Below are positions 9,683 through 18,300 of a stretch of 64,000 nt of DNA, piece by piece. The stretch spans positions 62,001 to 126,000 of the forward strand of contig JABHEG010000217.1 of the NCBI GenBank assembly GCA_018676675.1. The letters are read 5' to 3'. A program made the translations under genes and the position numbers. The stretch comes from Lentisphaerota bacterium (GTDB taxonomy: Bacteria; Verrucomicrobiota; Lentisphaeria; Oligosphaerales; JABHEG01). Each line of letters opens with the position of its first letter. Positions within the stretch are counted from its first letter, which is position 1. The notes beneath the pieces were generated by a model. That model had not been told where the DNA came from. It was given only the letters and a program-made list of their open reading frames with translations, and ran no database searches.

Positions 9683-10168
9683 ATGGCCAAGAAGAAACGC
9701 AGAGGGAAGATTGAGGATCCGGGTAAGGCGGCGGAGTTCCACGTGAACCCGTTCGCGGATCTCGCGATCGAGTTGCCGAAGGAACCCGAACCAGCCCCTT
9801 CTCCGAAGCCGAAAGAGCCGGCATCGCCTGATCCGAGCGGGAAGCTGAGCCCGGAGGACCGCGAGTTGCTCGAGGCCTTTGGTGAGACACCCGCCCTTGA
9901 TGTTGGCGCCCTGCCGTCGCCGAAGCGACCAAGCGGGCCACGCCTGCACTTTGCCATCCAGCGCAAAGGCCGTGGGGGCAAGACGGTCACGCGGGTGGGA
10001 AGCTTCAAACACCTGAGCATGCTTGAGCTGATGGTCATGCTCAAGGAAATCAAGCGTGAACTTGGCGTGGGAGGCACGGTCGAGGATGACATCCTCGAAC
10101 TGCAGGGCGACCAGCGCCAACGCGCTGCCGAGTGGTTTGGGGCCAGGGGCTATCGGGTGCCCGGGTGA
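9683..10168 (+). CDS. SUI1/eIF1-like translation initiation factor family protein
   Basis: The product is 161 residues. The N-terminal ~85 residues are a low-complexity tail, basic first (MAKKKRRGK) and then Pro, Glu and Lys rich. Residues about 85-160 are a SUI1 domain, shown by RKGRGGKTVTRV, LGVGGTVEDD, LELQGDQR and the ending ARGYRV. This is the YciH-type family related to eIF1, thought to bind the small ribosomal subunit and affect start selection. The family domain is typically about 100 residues, so the N-terminal extension is unusual. I chose the ATG at 9683 with GGAGGC and GGAAACAG upstream; a longer frame opening at 9416 overlaps the large-subunit gene and lacks support. It follows aclA by 80 bp on the same strand and may share its transcript. 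Confidence 0.88.
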   Translation: MAKKKRRGKIEDPGKAAEFHVNPFADLAIELPKEPEPAPSPKPKEPASPDPSGKLSPEDRELLEAFGETPALDVGALPSPKRPSGPRLHFAIQRKGRGGKTVTRVGSFKHLSMLELMVMLKEIKRELGVGGTVEDDILELQGDQRQRAAEWFGARGYRVPG

Positions 10169-10219
10169 CGGTTGGGGAATCTGGTTTGGTCTGAGCGTCC
10201 TATCACGAAAGGCGATCCC

Positions 10220-13102
10220 ATGGTGTGTCCTGCATCGCGATTCGGCAAGGGGGCGTTCCGGGCCTCCCTGTTACTTTCTCTGACTGCTCTTTCCGTTGCC
10301 GTGGCTGCCCCGTTGACGGCTATTCGAACCAGGCTAATACCAACGGTCGACGGACGACTCAATGACCCCTGCTGGGCGTCGGTGCCACCCACTACCGGGT
10401 TCCGGGTGATGAACACCGAGCGTCTTGCGGCGGCCCAGACACATGCGCAGTTCGTGTTTGATGGGCAGGCACTCTATGTCGGGATCCGCTGTGCTGAACC
10501 CAACGTCGAGAGCATCAAGACTCGGCCGTTGCCGCGGGACAACGCGGACGTCTTCCGCACGGACTGCGTGGAGGTCATGCTTGATCCCACCGCCGGCCGG
10601 AACGACTACTTCCACCTTGGTGTGAATGCGTCGGGCACGCTGTCTGATCGCTCCTGCACTCAGGGCGGCTTTGTGGGCGATATGTCGTGGGACTCCACTG
10701 CCCGGGTGGCCAGCTTCATCGGGGCCGACTTCTGGTCCTGCGAGTTGGCGATCCCGTTCGCCTGCCTCGCGATCTCGCCACAGGTCGGCTCGACGTGGCG
10801 AATCAATGTCTGCCGCGAGAAACGCAATCCCACCGAGCTATCCTCTCTGGCCGAGCAGGGCGCCTTCAACATTGCGTCGCGCTTCGCGGAGCTGACCGGC
10901 ATTGACGTTGACTTCTCACGGTACTGCTATGCGGTCGGTGCTCCTAAGGCGGTCACTCGCCTCCGCGACGGCAAACTCGAACTGACCCTGCATGTGCCTC
11001 TGCGGGACTTGACGGGGCATCCGGGAAGGCGTCTCCTGGACGGCTGGTTACTCAGTCCTTCCGGGCAGGTCGTCAGCGTGGGGCAGACCATCGACTTCGC
11101 CGGCAAGAGTGAGCAGACCGCAACGCTGGGGCCGCTCGTGCTGGAGGAACAGGGCGACTACGCCAGCACGGTGCGCGTCGCAGATCCCGTGACCAAAGAA
11201 GTGCTGGCATTCCGCCAATCCCGGCAGCCGATCCAGTTCATCCCCATTGCGGTCAAGCTGCTTACCCCATGGTACCGGGACTGCATCTTTGCTACCCAGA
11301 ACGTGACCCAGGTCATCATGGATATTGAGCTGAATCTGGACGAATCAGCCCGAACGGGAAGCAAGCTGCTGGTCGACATACGGCAGGCAGGTGCGGCTGA
11401 GCCGCTGGCGGACAGAACAGTCACTCCCGTGCCCGAGACGAGCCGCGTGACGTTCCCAGCCGAATCCCTGCCGGAGGGGACGCTCGAGGTTCGGGCACGA
11501 CTGATCGATGCAGATGGCCAGGAGATCGCTCTGACGGTCAAGCCTCTGCGCAAGTTGCCCCGGAAGAGCGGTGAGATATGGCTGGGACAGGACCTGCAGT
11601 GGTACGTGGACGGTAAGCCGTTCTTCCTCAACGGTGGCTGGAACTATGCCGCGGACTTCGTCGACGGTTACAATGCCTTCACAGGGGAGCGTCCGGGGGA
11701 GGCCAAGCTGCTGGACACAACCCTGATGAATCAGGGCAAGCGAATGAAGAGCCTGGAGCAGAAGCGCTTGAGTCCGGAGGATGCCGAATTGGTGCGTCAG
11801 CACATCCGGACAAAGCGGGACCACGCCGCGCTCTTCGGTTACTACATCTGTGATGAGCCGGAGTGCCACAGCACCCAGGCGAGTGCATTGGCGGGCGTCT
11901 ATCAGGTGATCGCCGAGGAAGACCCCTACCACCCGGTGATCATCAGCAACGACTCCATGGCGGGCCTGCATGACTATGCACGGTGTGCCGACATCAACGG
12001 CCTCCATCCTTACCCTCCGCCGCTACGCAGCCTGGCGCACAAGGATTTGGCCCCGGTGGCCAGGTTCATCGAGGGGGCGGTTGCTCACTTCACTCCTCTG
12101 TCCCACAAGCAGACGATGGCGTACCTGCATCAGGGTTTCAACTACGGTGACTACGGTGCCGTCAACCACCGCATCCCGACCTACGAGGAATACCGGAACC
12201 AGAATCTGCTCGCCATCATCTGCGGGGCTCGAGGCACGCTGCAGTTCAACCGTATGGTGGCCCACTATCCCGAGTTGCGGATCGGGATGCCGCATCTGAC
12301 GCGGGAGCTGGCATTTCTGGGCGACGTGCTGGTGTCGCCCAAAGCGGATATCGTCCCTCAGGCGGACACCGACGCGGCACGATTGCTTCTGAAGGAGCAC
12401 AAGGGTGAACGTTGGCTGTTCGTCTGCAACGCGGGCATGGCAGAAGCGGACATCTCGCTGACCGTGCCGGGAATGGGGAGGAGCGGTCGCGTTCACGTCG
12501 TTTCCGAGGCGAGGGAAACCACGGTGAGAAACGGTCGATGGACAGACCATTTTTCTCCTTTTGAGTGTCACATCTATACCAGTGGGCCAACGCCCGGTTT
12601 GCCCACTGTGGCTGGCATCGTTGCGGAGATCGCCGCCGCCAATGCGGCTCGACGCAAGCCGGGCAATTTGGTTTACCAGGAATTCGAAGGTGATGGCGTC
12701 ACCGTGGTTGCGTCATCGAATGCAGCGGGCAAGTACCGGCGTCCTGACAACGGACTCTGGCACGTTGTGGATGGCGTGGTGGACGCGGCGGATCGCTACA
12801 GCGCCATCACCTGGCAGGACACAACGATGAACGAGGCGCCCGACTGGCTTGAGATCAGGCTGAAAGAGCCCCGAATGGTCGGTCGAGTGGTGGTTTTTCC
12901 CTTTGGAGAGAGCCTGAGAGATTACACAGTGCAGGTGTTTGCTCAGGGCCAGTGGCAGGATGTGGCCACCGTCCGGGATCAGAAGATGGACCAGGCAGAG
13001 CACGGCTTCGCACCGGTGCGCACAGACCGGGTCCGGTTGCTGGTGACTGCGACCAACGGGCCGATTGCCAAGGTGACTGAAGTGGAGGTCTACGCCCAAT
13101 GA
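10220..13102 (+). CDS. Secreted CBM9 / glycoside-hydrolase-like / discoidin protein
   Basis: The product is 960 residues from the ATG at 10220, which follows GAAAGGCG; a TTG at 10172 gives an unlikely leader. Residues 1-30 are a signal peptide. Residues about 35-215 are a CBM9/DOMON-like sugar-binding module (VDGRLNDPCW opening, FRTDCVEVMLDP, WSCELAIPF). The middle, about 420-760, resembles a TIM-barrel glycosidase, with ALFGYYICDEPE carrying an Asp-Glu pair that could be catalytic. Residues about 815-960 are a discoidin-like module (WLEIRLKEPRMVGRVVV). It overlaps the following LamG gene by 4 bases, so the two are probably made together. The exact GH family is not recognised. Confidence 0.82.
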   Translation: MVCPASRFGKGAFRASLLLSLTALSVAVAAPLTAIRTRLIPTVDGRLNDPCWASVPPTTGFRVMNTERLAAAQTHAQFVFDGQALYVGIRCAEPNVESIKTRPLPRDNADVFRTDCVEVMLDPTAGRNDYFHLGVNASGTLSDRSCTQGGFVGDMSWDSTARVASFIGADFWSCELAIPFACLAISPQVGSTWRINVCREKRNPTELSSLAEQGAFNIASRFAELTGIDVDFSRYCYAVGAPKAVTRLRDGKLELTLHVPLRDLTGHPGRRLLDGWLLSPSGQVVSVGQTIDFAGKSEQTATLGPLVLEEQGDYASTVRVADPVTKEVLAFRQSRQPIQFIPIAVKLLTPWYRDCIFATQNVTQVIMDIELNLDESARTGSKLLVDIRQAGAAEPLADRTVTPVPETSRVTFPAESLPEGTLEVRARLIDADGQEIALTVKPLRKLPRKSGEIWLGQDLQWYVDGKPFFLNGGWNYAADFVDGYNAFTGERPGEAKLLDTTLMNQGKRMKSLEQKRLSPEDAELVRQHIRTKRDHAALFGYYICDEPECHSTQASALAGVYQVIAEEDPYHPVIISNDSMAGLHDYARCADINGLHPYPPPLRSLAHKDLAPVARFIEGAVAHFTPLSHKQTMAYLHQGFNYGDYGAVNHRIPTYEEYRNQNLLAIICGARGTLQFNRMVAHYPELRIGMPHLTRELAFLGDVLVSPKADIVPQADTDAARLLLKEHKGERWLFVCNAGMAEADISLTVPGMGRSGRVHVVSEARETTVRNGRWTDHFSPFECHIYTSGPTPGLPTVAGIVAEIAAANAARRKPGNLVYQEFEGDGVTVVASSNAAGKYRRPDNGLWHVVDGVVDAADRYSAITWQDTTMNEAPDWLEIRLKEPRMVGRVVVFPFGESLRDYTVQVFAQGQWQDVATVRDQKMDQAEHGFAPVRTDRVRLLVTATNGPIAKVTEVEVYAQ

Positions 13103-13845
13103 GAGCCTTTCCTTGCACGGTCCTGGTCTTGCTGGCTGTAGTCGCGGGCGCAACTGCTGAGGAACTGGGCGAGCGCCACCGTTGGTGTTGGGCGTTCGAG
13201 GAGGCGGATGGCCTGGAGGTCCGAGAAGCGGCCGGGCGCACCGTGCCCGGACTCATCCTGAACGACGGTCGGGGCGTCACGCGAGCAGCGGGGCGCTCAG
13301 GAAGGGCTCTGGCATTCAGCGGTGGAGATAGGGCTACCCGTGGAGGCGCGGCCTGCGTTCAGCTCAACGGCTTGCAGGATGTGGACTGGAGCGAGGGACT
13401 CACGGTCGAGACCTGGGTGTTTTTCACTGAGCTCGACCGATCGGCAACGTACGAGTTGGTCTCGAACACGGAAGGTGATCGTGGACCAGGATGGCGGCTG
13501 ATGCTCGGCTGGCAGAGCCTGTGGTTGCGCACGGGTGAGGGAGGAACGGGCAAGACGTGGGGCGCGTCCTCAAAGCCCAGTGTGACTCCGGTCACCACCA
13601 GCCAATGGTACCATCTGGCAGGGACTTACGACGGGTCGGTCTTCCGAGTGTATGTCGACGGTGTCCTGGTTGGGCAGAGCGCCGAGGGCCTGACACTTCC
13701 CGCCGGCCGGTCGACGATCGATGTAGGTGCCTACCGAGGGGGCTATGCCTACGGGCTGAACGGATTGGTGGATGATGTGCGTCTCTACGACTACGCGCGT
13801 TCCCCGGCCGAGATCATAGCGACCGCAAAGCTTGGGAGCGAGTGA
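13099..13845 (+). CDS. Secreted LamG / concanavalin-A-like lectin domain protein
   Basis: The product is 248 residues with a signal peptide (1-20, ending ATAEE). The rest is a single LamG-like jelly roll. Its marks are the WAFEEADG opening, GLTVETWVFF, QWYHLAGTYDG with YVDGVLVG, and the closing GLVDDVRLYDYARS. Such domains bind glycans or act as accessory modules. The start overlaps the stop of the CBM9/GH-like gene (ATGA), which indicates translational coupling and a shared role. There is no catalytic region, so it may be a stand-alone binding protein. Confidence 0.85.
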   Translation: MRAFPCTVLVLLAVVAGATAEELGERHRWCWAFEEADGLEVREAAGRTVPGLILNDGRGVTRAAGRSGRALAFSGGDRATRGGAACVQLNGLQDVDWSEGLTVETWVFFTELDRSATYELVSNTEGDRGPGWRLMLGWQSLWLRTGEGGTGKTWGASSKPSVTPVTTSQWYHLAGTYDGSVFRVYVDGVLVGQSAEGLTLPAGRSTIDVGAYRGGYAYGLNGLVDDVRLYDYARSPAEIIATAKLGSE

Positions 13846-13856
13846 GGATGCGTCTG

Positions 13857-13919
13857 GTACGCCGCACGGCCCCCCGGGCGGCACCCGGAAATGGCGGTCG
13901 GAGGGCCGCCCACCGTACA
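13857..13919. repeat. Short, diverged copy of the GTAC-ended intergenic palindromic element
   Basis: This 63-base segment starts GTACGCCGCACGGCCCC and ends GGGCCGCCCACCGTACAC, so both ends resemble the imperfect inverted ends of the longer elements at 27589 and 55892. It sits between the convergent genes ending at 13845 and 13932. The inner part differs from the other copies. Confidence 0.6.
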
Positions 13920-13931
13920 CGCCCGACGCCT

Positions 13932-14909
13932 TCACCCGGCGCAGAGGGACTCGGCTTCGGTGAAGGCTTCGGCCATGGCGTTGATGCGTTCCTGGCTGTG
14001 CTGAACAGCTTTTGGGGAGGCATACCACTGGGAGATGAAGCCGCCTCCGAAGCAGCCGAGCGTCTCGACCAGGCGTCTGGCATAGGCCCGTATGTCGTCC
14101 AACGTGCCGTTCACCATCGTCGCCTGGATGTCCACCGGACACCAGAACGCGATTCGGCCGCCGAAGCGTTCCGCCAGCAGATCGATACCCATGTTCTCCT
14201 GTTGGTCCATCTGAATCACCTGCAGACCGGCGTCGATGAAATCATCCAGAATATCCACAATGTGTCCGCAACTGTGGAGAAAGGTGAGCATTCCGAGCTC
14301 TCGAGCACAGGTGTATACTCGGGCATAGCGTGGTTTGAAGAAGCGTTGGAAGAGTTCGGGCGACATCATCGTTCGGTCCTGCAGCCCCCAGTCGTCGCAG
14401 GCCATGATCGCGTCAGCTCCGCACTCAGCCAGTCGCTGGACGGCATCGATGGCGATATCTGTCTGTCGATCGAGTAGCATCCCGAACTCTTTCGGGTAGA
14501 GATAGGGATCCATCATGAGGTTCTCAAATCCACGCAGGTAGTCGGTCCGGTGGTTGAGTGAGAGAGGGATGCTGGAGAGGACGAATTTCTCTGCCGTGTT
14601 CTGCTCGACGACCCGGCGCGCGTTTTCGTACCGGCGCGGATCTGTGTAGTCGGGGAAAGGGTAGTCGTGCAACTGGGCATAGTCGGCCAGCGGGTGAACG
14701 GTCACTTGTCCCATGCTGGCATCTTCGTCCCCGGCCTTTTCCCAGACGCAGCCCCATTCGTCCGCTCCGGGCCGGCTGGGGACGAAATCCGGGTCGCGTC
14801 CGGCCCCGGCTCCGGCAAAGTCGGTCTGCCAGGGGGATGGCAGCGAATGCGCGATTCTCGGAGGGTCCTGGAACAGGACGCTGGCTCGGACAATTTCACG
14901 GCTCGTCAT
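13932..14909 (-). CDS. Uroporphyrinogen decarboxylase-superfamily protein (MtaA/MtbA-like methyltransferase fold)
   Basis: The product is 325 residues from the ATG at 14909, preceded by GGAGGA at good spacing; a frame extending to 15077 has a non-conserved leader. The fold is URO-D-like, with segments such as CGADAIMACDDWG and SPELFQRFFKPRY. H212 and C214 (FLHSCGH) and C257 (FWCPVD) resemble the zinc-binding His-x-Cys...Cys set of corrinoid-linked methyltransferases (MtaA/MtbA). Haem-pathway HemE lacks that set. No heme genes are nearby. Related proteins are common in glycan-degrading PVC bacteria without known substrate. There is no signal peptide, so it should be cytoplasmic. A methyl-transfer role is an inference. 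Confidence 0.8.
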   Translation of the reverse strand: MTSREIVRASVLFQDPPRIAHSLPSPWQTDFAGAGAGRDPDFVPSRPGADEWGCVWEKAGDEDASMGQVTVHPLADYAQLHDYPFPDYTDPRRYENARRVVEQNTAEKFVLSSIPLSLNHRTDYLRGFENLMMDPYLYPKEFGMLLDRQTDIAIDAVQRLAECGADAIMACDDWGLQDRTMMSPELFQRFFKPRYARVYTCARELGMLTFLHSCGHIVDILDDFIDAGLQVIQMDQQENMGIDLLAERFGGRIAFWCPVDIQATMVNGTLDDIRAYARRLVETLGCFGGGFISQWYASPKAVQHSQERINAMAEAFTEAESLCAG

Positions 14910-15127
14910 CGGGAGTCCTCCATCGGTGTTCGCCGCATGGTTGGCTACACGGTCAATCCGGGCAACCATAGACTCGTCGGTGCGTCTCGGCAACAGTGTG
15001 ACATGGCTGTACTGCTTGCAGCGACGTGAAAAGCAGTTGATACTTGGCCGGACTCGAGAGGAGTGCTCGAGGGACATTTCCCCGGGATACCTTGCGGTTT
15101 GACAACCAGCCGGGTTGCGGGGCTCGG

Positions 15128-15216
15128 TTCTTGTACGGCGAGCGGCCCTTCTGTTCAGCAGGGCAAGCCCTCCGATCGCCCAGAGAAGATGCCGCCCGGG
15201 GGGCCGTGCGGCGTAC
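15128..15216 (+). repeat. GTAC-ended intergenic palindromic element, copy in the 15 kb region
   Basis: It begins TTCTTGTACGGCGAGCGG, continues through CAGCAGGGCAAGCCCTCC and ends GGCCGTGCGGCGTAC. The left end and the reverse complement of the right end match at most positions, giving imperfect terminal inverted repeats. The order and spacing match the copy at 27589-27678. It runs into the 40-base tandem units. Confidence 0.8.
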
Positions 15217-15298
15217 TAGAAGCAGAAGATGCCGCCCGGGGGGCCGTGCGGCGTACTAGAAGCAGAAGATGCCGCCCGGGGGGCCTTGCGGCGCGTTG
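15181..15298 (+). repeat. Three tandem 40-bp units derived from the palindromic element
   Basis: The core GATGCCGCCCGGGGGGCC recurs at 15188, 15228 and 15268, a strict 40-base period. The unit also holds GTGCGGCGTACTAGAAGC. The third unit is diverged at its end. The array stops about 50 bases before the GTG start at 15348. Confidence 0.85.
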
Positions 15299-15347
15299 GG
15301 TTCAGCCCACATCCGCTTACAGACCGGGATTTTTGCAGGACACCAAC

Positions 15348-18300
15348 GTGTTGATTGCTTCCACAATCAGGTCGACAGGTCCTCTGCTCGTGGCCATCGT
15401 GTGTAGTTTGGCGGCCTGGCCTCTCCGGGCGGCACCCCCGTTCCGCAGTCCTGTCGCCATTTCGTTCAGTTCGGGGCCAGCTTTCCCTCAGGGGCGTCGG
15501 AACGGCAATCCCCCTGATCCCACCTACGCGGCCGACAAAGCGATTGACGGTGATCTCGCGACGTTTTGCTGTTTGCTTGACGACACGCTCACCGGCTACG
15601 GCGAGACCACGATCCCTGCACGGGCCGCCGCCCCGGTCACCGGACACCTTGTTCTCGACTTGGGCGAGCCGCTGCTGGTGACAGGTTTGCGTCTGACTGG
15701 CCGCAAAGGCGGTGGAGCCTTCAACCCGAAGAATGTGGACGTGTTCGCCTTTGCCGAGGACGATCCGACGCGTCCCGCTCCCGTCGATGCTGTCGAGGAC
15801 GACTCGAATACCATCAGCCTGGTCAGGAGCCATACCTTCGGGGGATTGGCGAACGGGCGTTCGGAGGACCTGAATTGGGAGGGGATCGCGGCACGTTTCA
15901 TCGGGCTGCGAGTAAACACCAGCTACGAAACCGGGGATGTTCATCACAATTTCCAGATTGCGGAGATCGCGTTTTCTGCCGTCCCCAAACCTGCGTCACT
16001 TGCTCTTGGGGATCGCATACCTTCCGTCTATGCACGGGGAGTGTCGCTGTCGGAAACGATGTTGGGCGTGCGGCGGCGTCTCGTGGCATTCTACGGTACG
16101 GAGGCCGATTCCTGGCCGGCTGGACAGGTGAAGCTGGTTTGGGACCGGATACAGGCGGACTTCCCTCCTGCCTCGCACCCGTTGCTTGAGGATGTGGATG
16201 CAGAGTGGTTTGCGGACGATGGGTGGTTCGCCCGGGGGGGGACGACAGACCTCGAACGTGCGTTCATCGACCATTGCCTGGCTGAGATGGCCGGCTCGAA
16301 TGCCTTTGCGGAGATCGCACGAGTGTTGGCTGAGGGCAGTCGTGAGCCTCCCACAGGAGGGAGCGACGCGAGCTCCCGGTGGCACGTGCAGGTCTGCATG
16401 CGGATCGCCCGGCTTTCGCGCCTGGCTCGGAAGCTCACGCCGCTTGCGCTGGCGGTAGACGATCTGGGTGAGACGTTCCCAGGCGTGTATCCGGTGGCTG
16501 AACTCCGCGCCAGACTCGCGGAGTGGGTCGCCGGGGCCATCGCGGTGGCACAGCACGAAGCAGGAGGAACGCCGGATGCGATCCGTCAGCTGTCGACTGC
16601 CCTCACGACCCTGCAGCGGGATGCGCTGGTCTTGCGTAATCCTCTGTTGAGCCCGGGAAAGCTGCTTTTTGTCAAGCGCTACACGTACAGCCCGGGCTGG
16701 TACTACGCTGAGTTCATGCGCGCCAGCCGGTTCGGGGGAGCGCTCTGCACGCTCTCACTGCCCGACGGGAAGGTAACAGAGCTTGCCCCGGGGTTGGAGG
16801 GCGGCATTTTCGATCGCTTCGACCTCTCATTCGATGGGGAGCGTGTCGTGTTTGGCTACAAGGCAGAGGCAGGTTGCGGATTCCGCCTCTTTGAAGTGGG
16901 AGTGGACGGGGCAGGCCTGCGCCAGCTGACGTTTGCCCCTCCGGACGAGGAGGAGCGCATCAAGAGGTACTGGCATCCCCGTTACCGCAAGTCCGGCGTC
17001 TATCGACACCATACCGATGACTTCCACCCGTGCTATCTACCTGATGGCGGCATCTGTTTCGCGTCGACGCGCTGTGAACGTGGCGTGCTCTGCGCGCAAG
17101 ATGACAGCCTCAGCGTCAACGTGCTCTATCGCATGGGCGGCGACGGCAGCGACCTGCACATGTTGTCACAGGGAGCGCTCAGTGAGTCGACCCCCACCGT
17201 GATGAATGATGGCCGCATTCTGTATACGCGGTGGGAGTACGTTGACAAGGGTGTCATTGCGGTTCAGTCGCTCTGGTGTATGCGCCCGGATGGCAGCGGG
17301 AGCCGCGAGGTCTATGGCAATGAGATCGAGTTCCCTCCGGTGTTCATCCATGGTCGGGCAATTCCGGGGAGGAGTGACCGCTTCGTCTGCACGGCGACCA
17401 TGCATCACCCATTCGCGGTCGGTCCCATCCTCTTACTCGACACGTCCAGAGACATACGCACGCATGCCCCGATACACAGCGTGACGCCCAGGACCAGTCT
17501 GAGTATCGAGGGCACGGGTGGTTTCCCGCGGGGCGAGAACTACACGCACCTGAGGAATGGGCAGTGGGTGAAAGACAACCGCGGTCCGTTGTTTTCGGAG
17601 CCCTACCCGTTGGCTGATCCGCGGACAGGCCAGGGATCGGGTACGTACTTCCTGGTCACGTGCAATCCGGATCAGCGCTGGAACCACCCAACCGCCTACG
17701 GGCTCTATCTGATCGACACGTTTGGGAATCGGGTCCTGATTTACCGCGACCCCGGCATGTCCTGCTGGCAACCCGTTCCGCTCCGTCCCCGTTTCCGTCC
17801 GCCGGTGCTTCCGAGAGATGTTGTTGACGAGCCCACGGTTGCTGCCGGTAGCGCTGTGATGTCGGTCAGTGATGTGTACGCGGGTTTGCCCGGCGTCCCG
17901 CGCGGCAGCATCACGTACCTGCGTGTTCTTGAGCAGGTGCCGCGCCCCTGGTCGGCCCGACGGTTCTGGCCGGACGATACCACCCTTGGTCAGCAGGCGG
18001 TGATCAGCATGTACGCGCACATCTATGTGAAAGTGCTGCATGGAATCGTGCCCGTGCAGCCGGACGGTTCGGCCTGTTTCCGTGTGCCGGCGGACAGGAG
18101 CATCTTCTTCCAGGCATTGGACGCAGATTTCATGGAAGTGAAGCGGATGCGCACCTTCGTGAACGTTCAGCCCGGGGAGGCCCGATCGTGCGTGGGCTGC
18201 CACGAGCCCTACGCGATGGCGCCGCCGGTGAAGCCGTCTCTTGCTCTGGTACGGGAACCCAGCCCGATTGTGGCGCAACCCGGAGATTCGGGGGCACGTC

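Larger units (their letters stand above)
14910..15347. other. Intergenic region between divergent genes, with repeat arrays
   Basis: These 438 bases separate the divergent URO-D-like gene and the HzsA-related gene. The first ~210 bases show no gene. From 15128 to 15298 lies a copy of the palindromic intergenic element followed by three 40-base iterations. Both promoters must lie here, but I could not place them with confidence. The frame open from 15063 through the repeats is translated repeat, not gene. Confidence 0.7.

Noticed and set aside
10172..10219. TTG start for the CBM9 protein
   Set aside because: The 16 extra residues are charged and lie before the signal peptide; the ATG at 10220 has a better ribosome site.
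15181..15298. CRISPR array
   Set aside because: Three 40 bp units are directly joined with no variable spacers and no cas genes are near.
15063..15347. N-terminal extension of the HzsA-related gene
   Set aside because: It is translated from repeat sequence and lacks conserved protein character; the GTG at 15348 has a ribosome site and begins the signal peptide.
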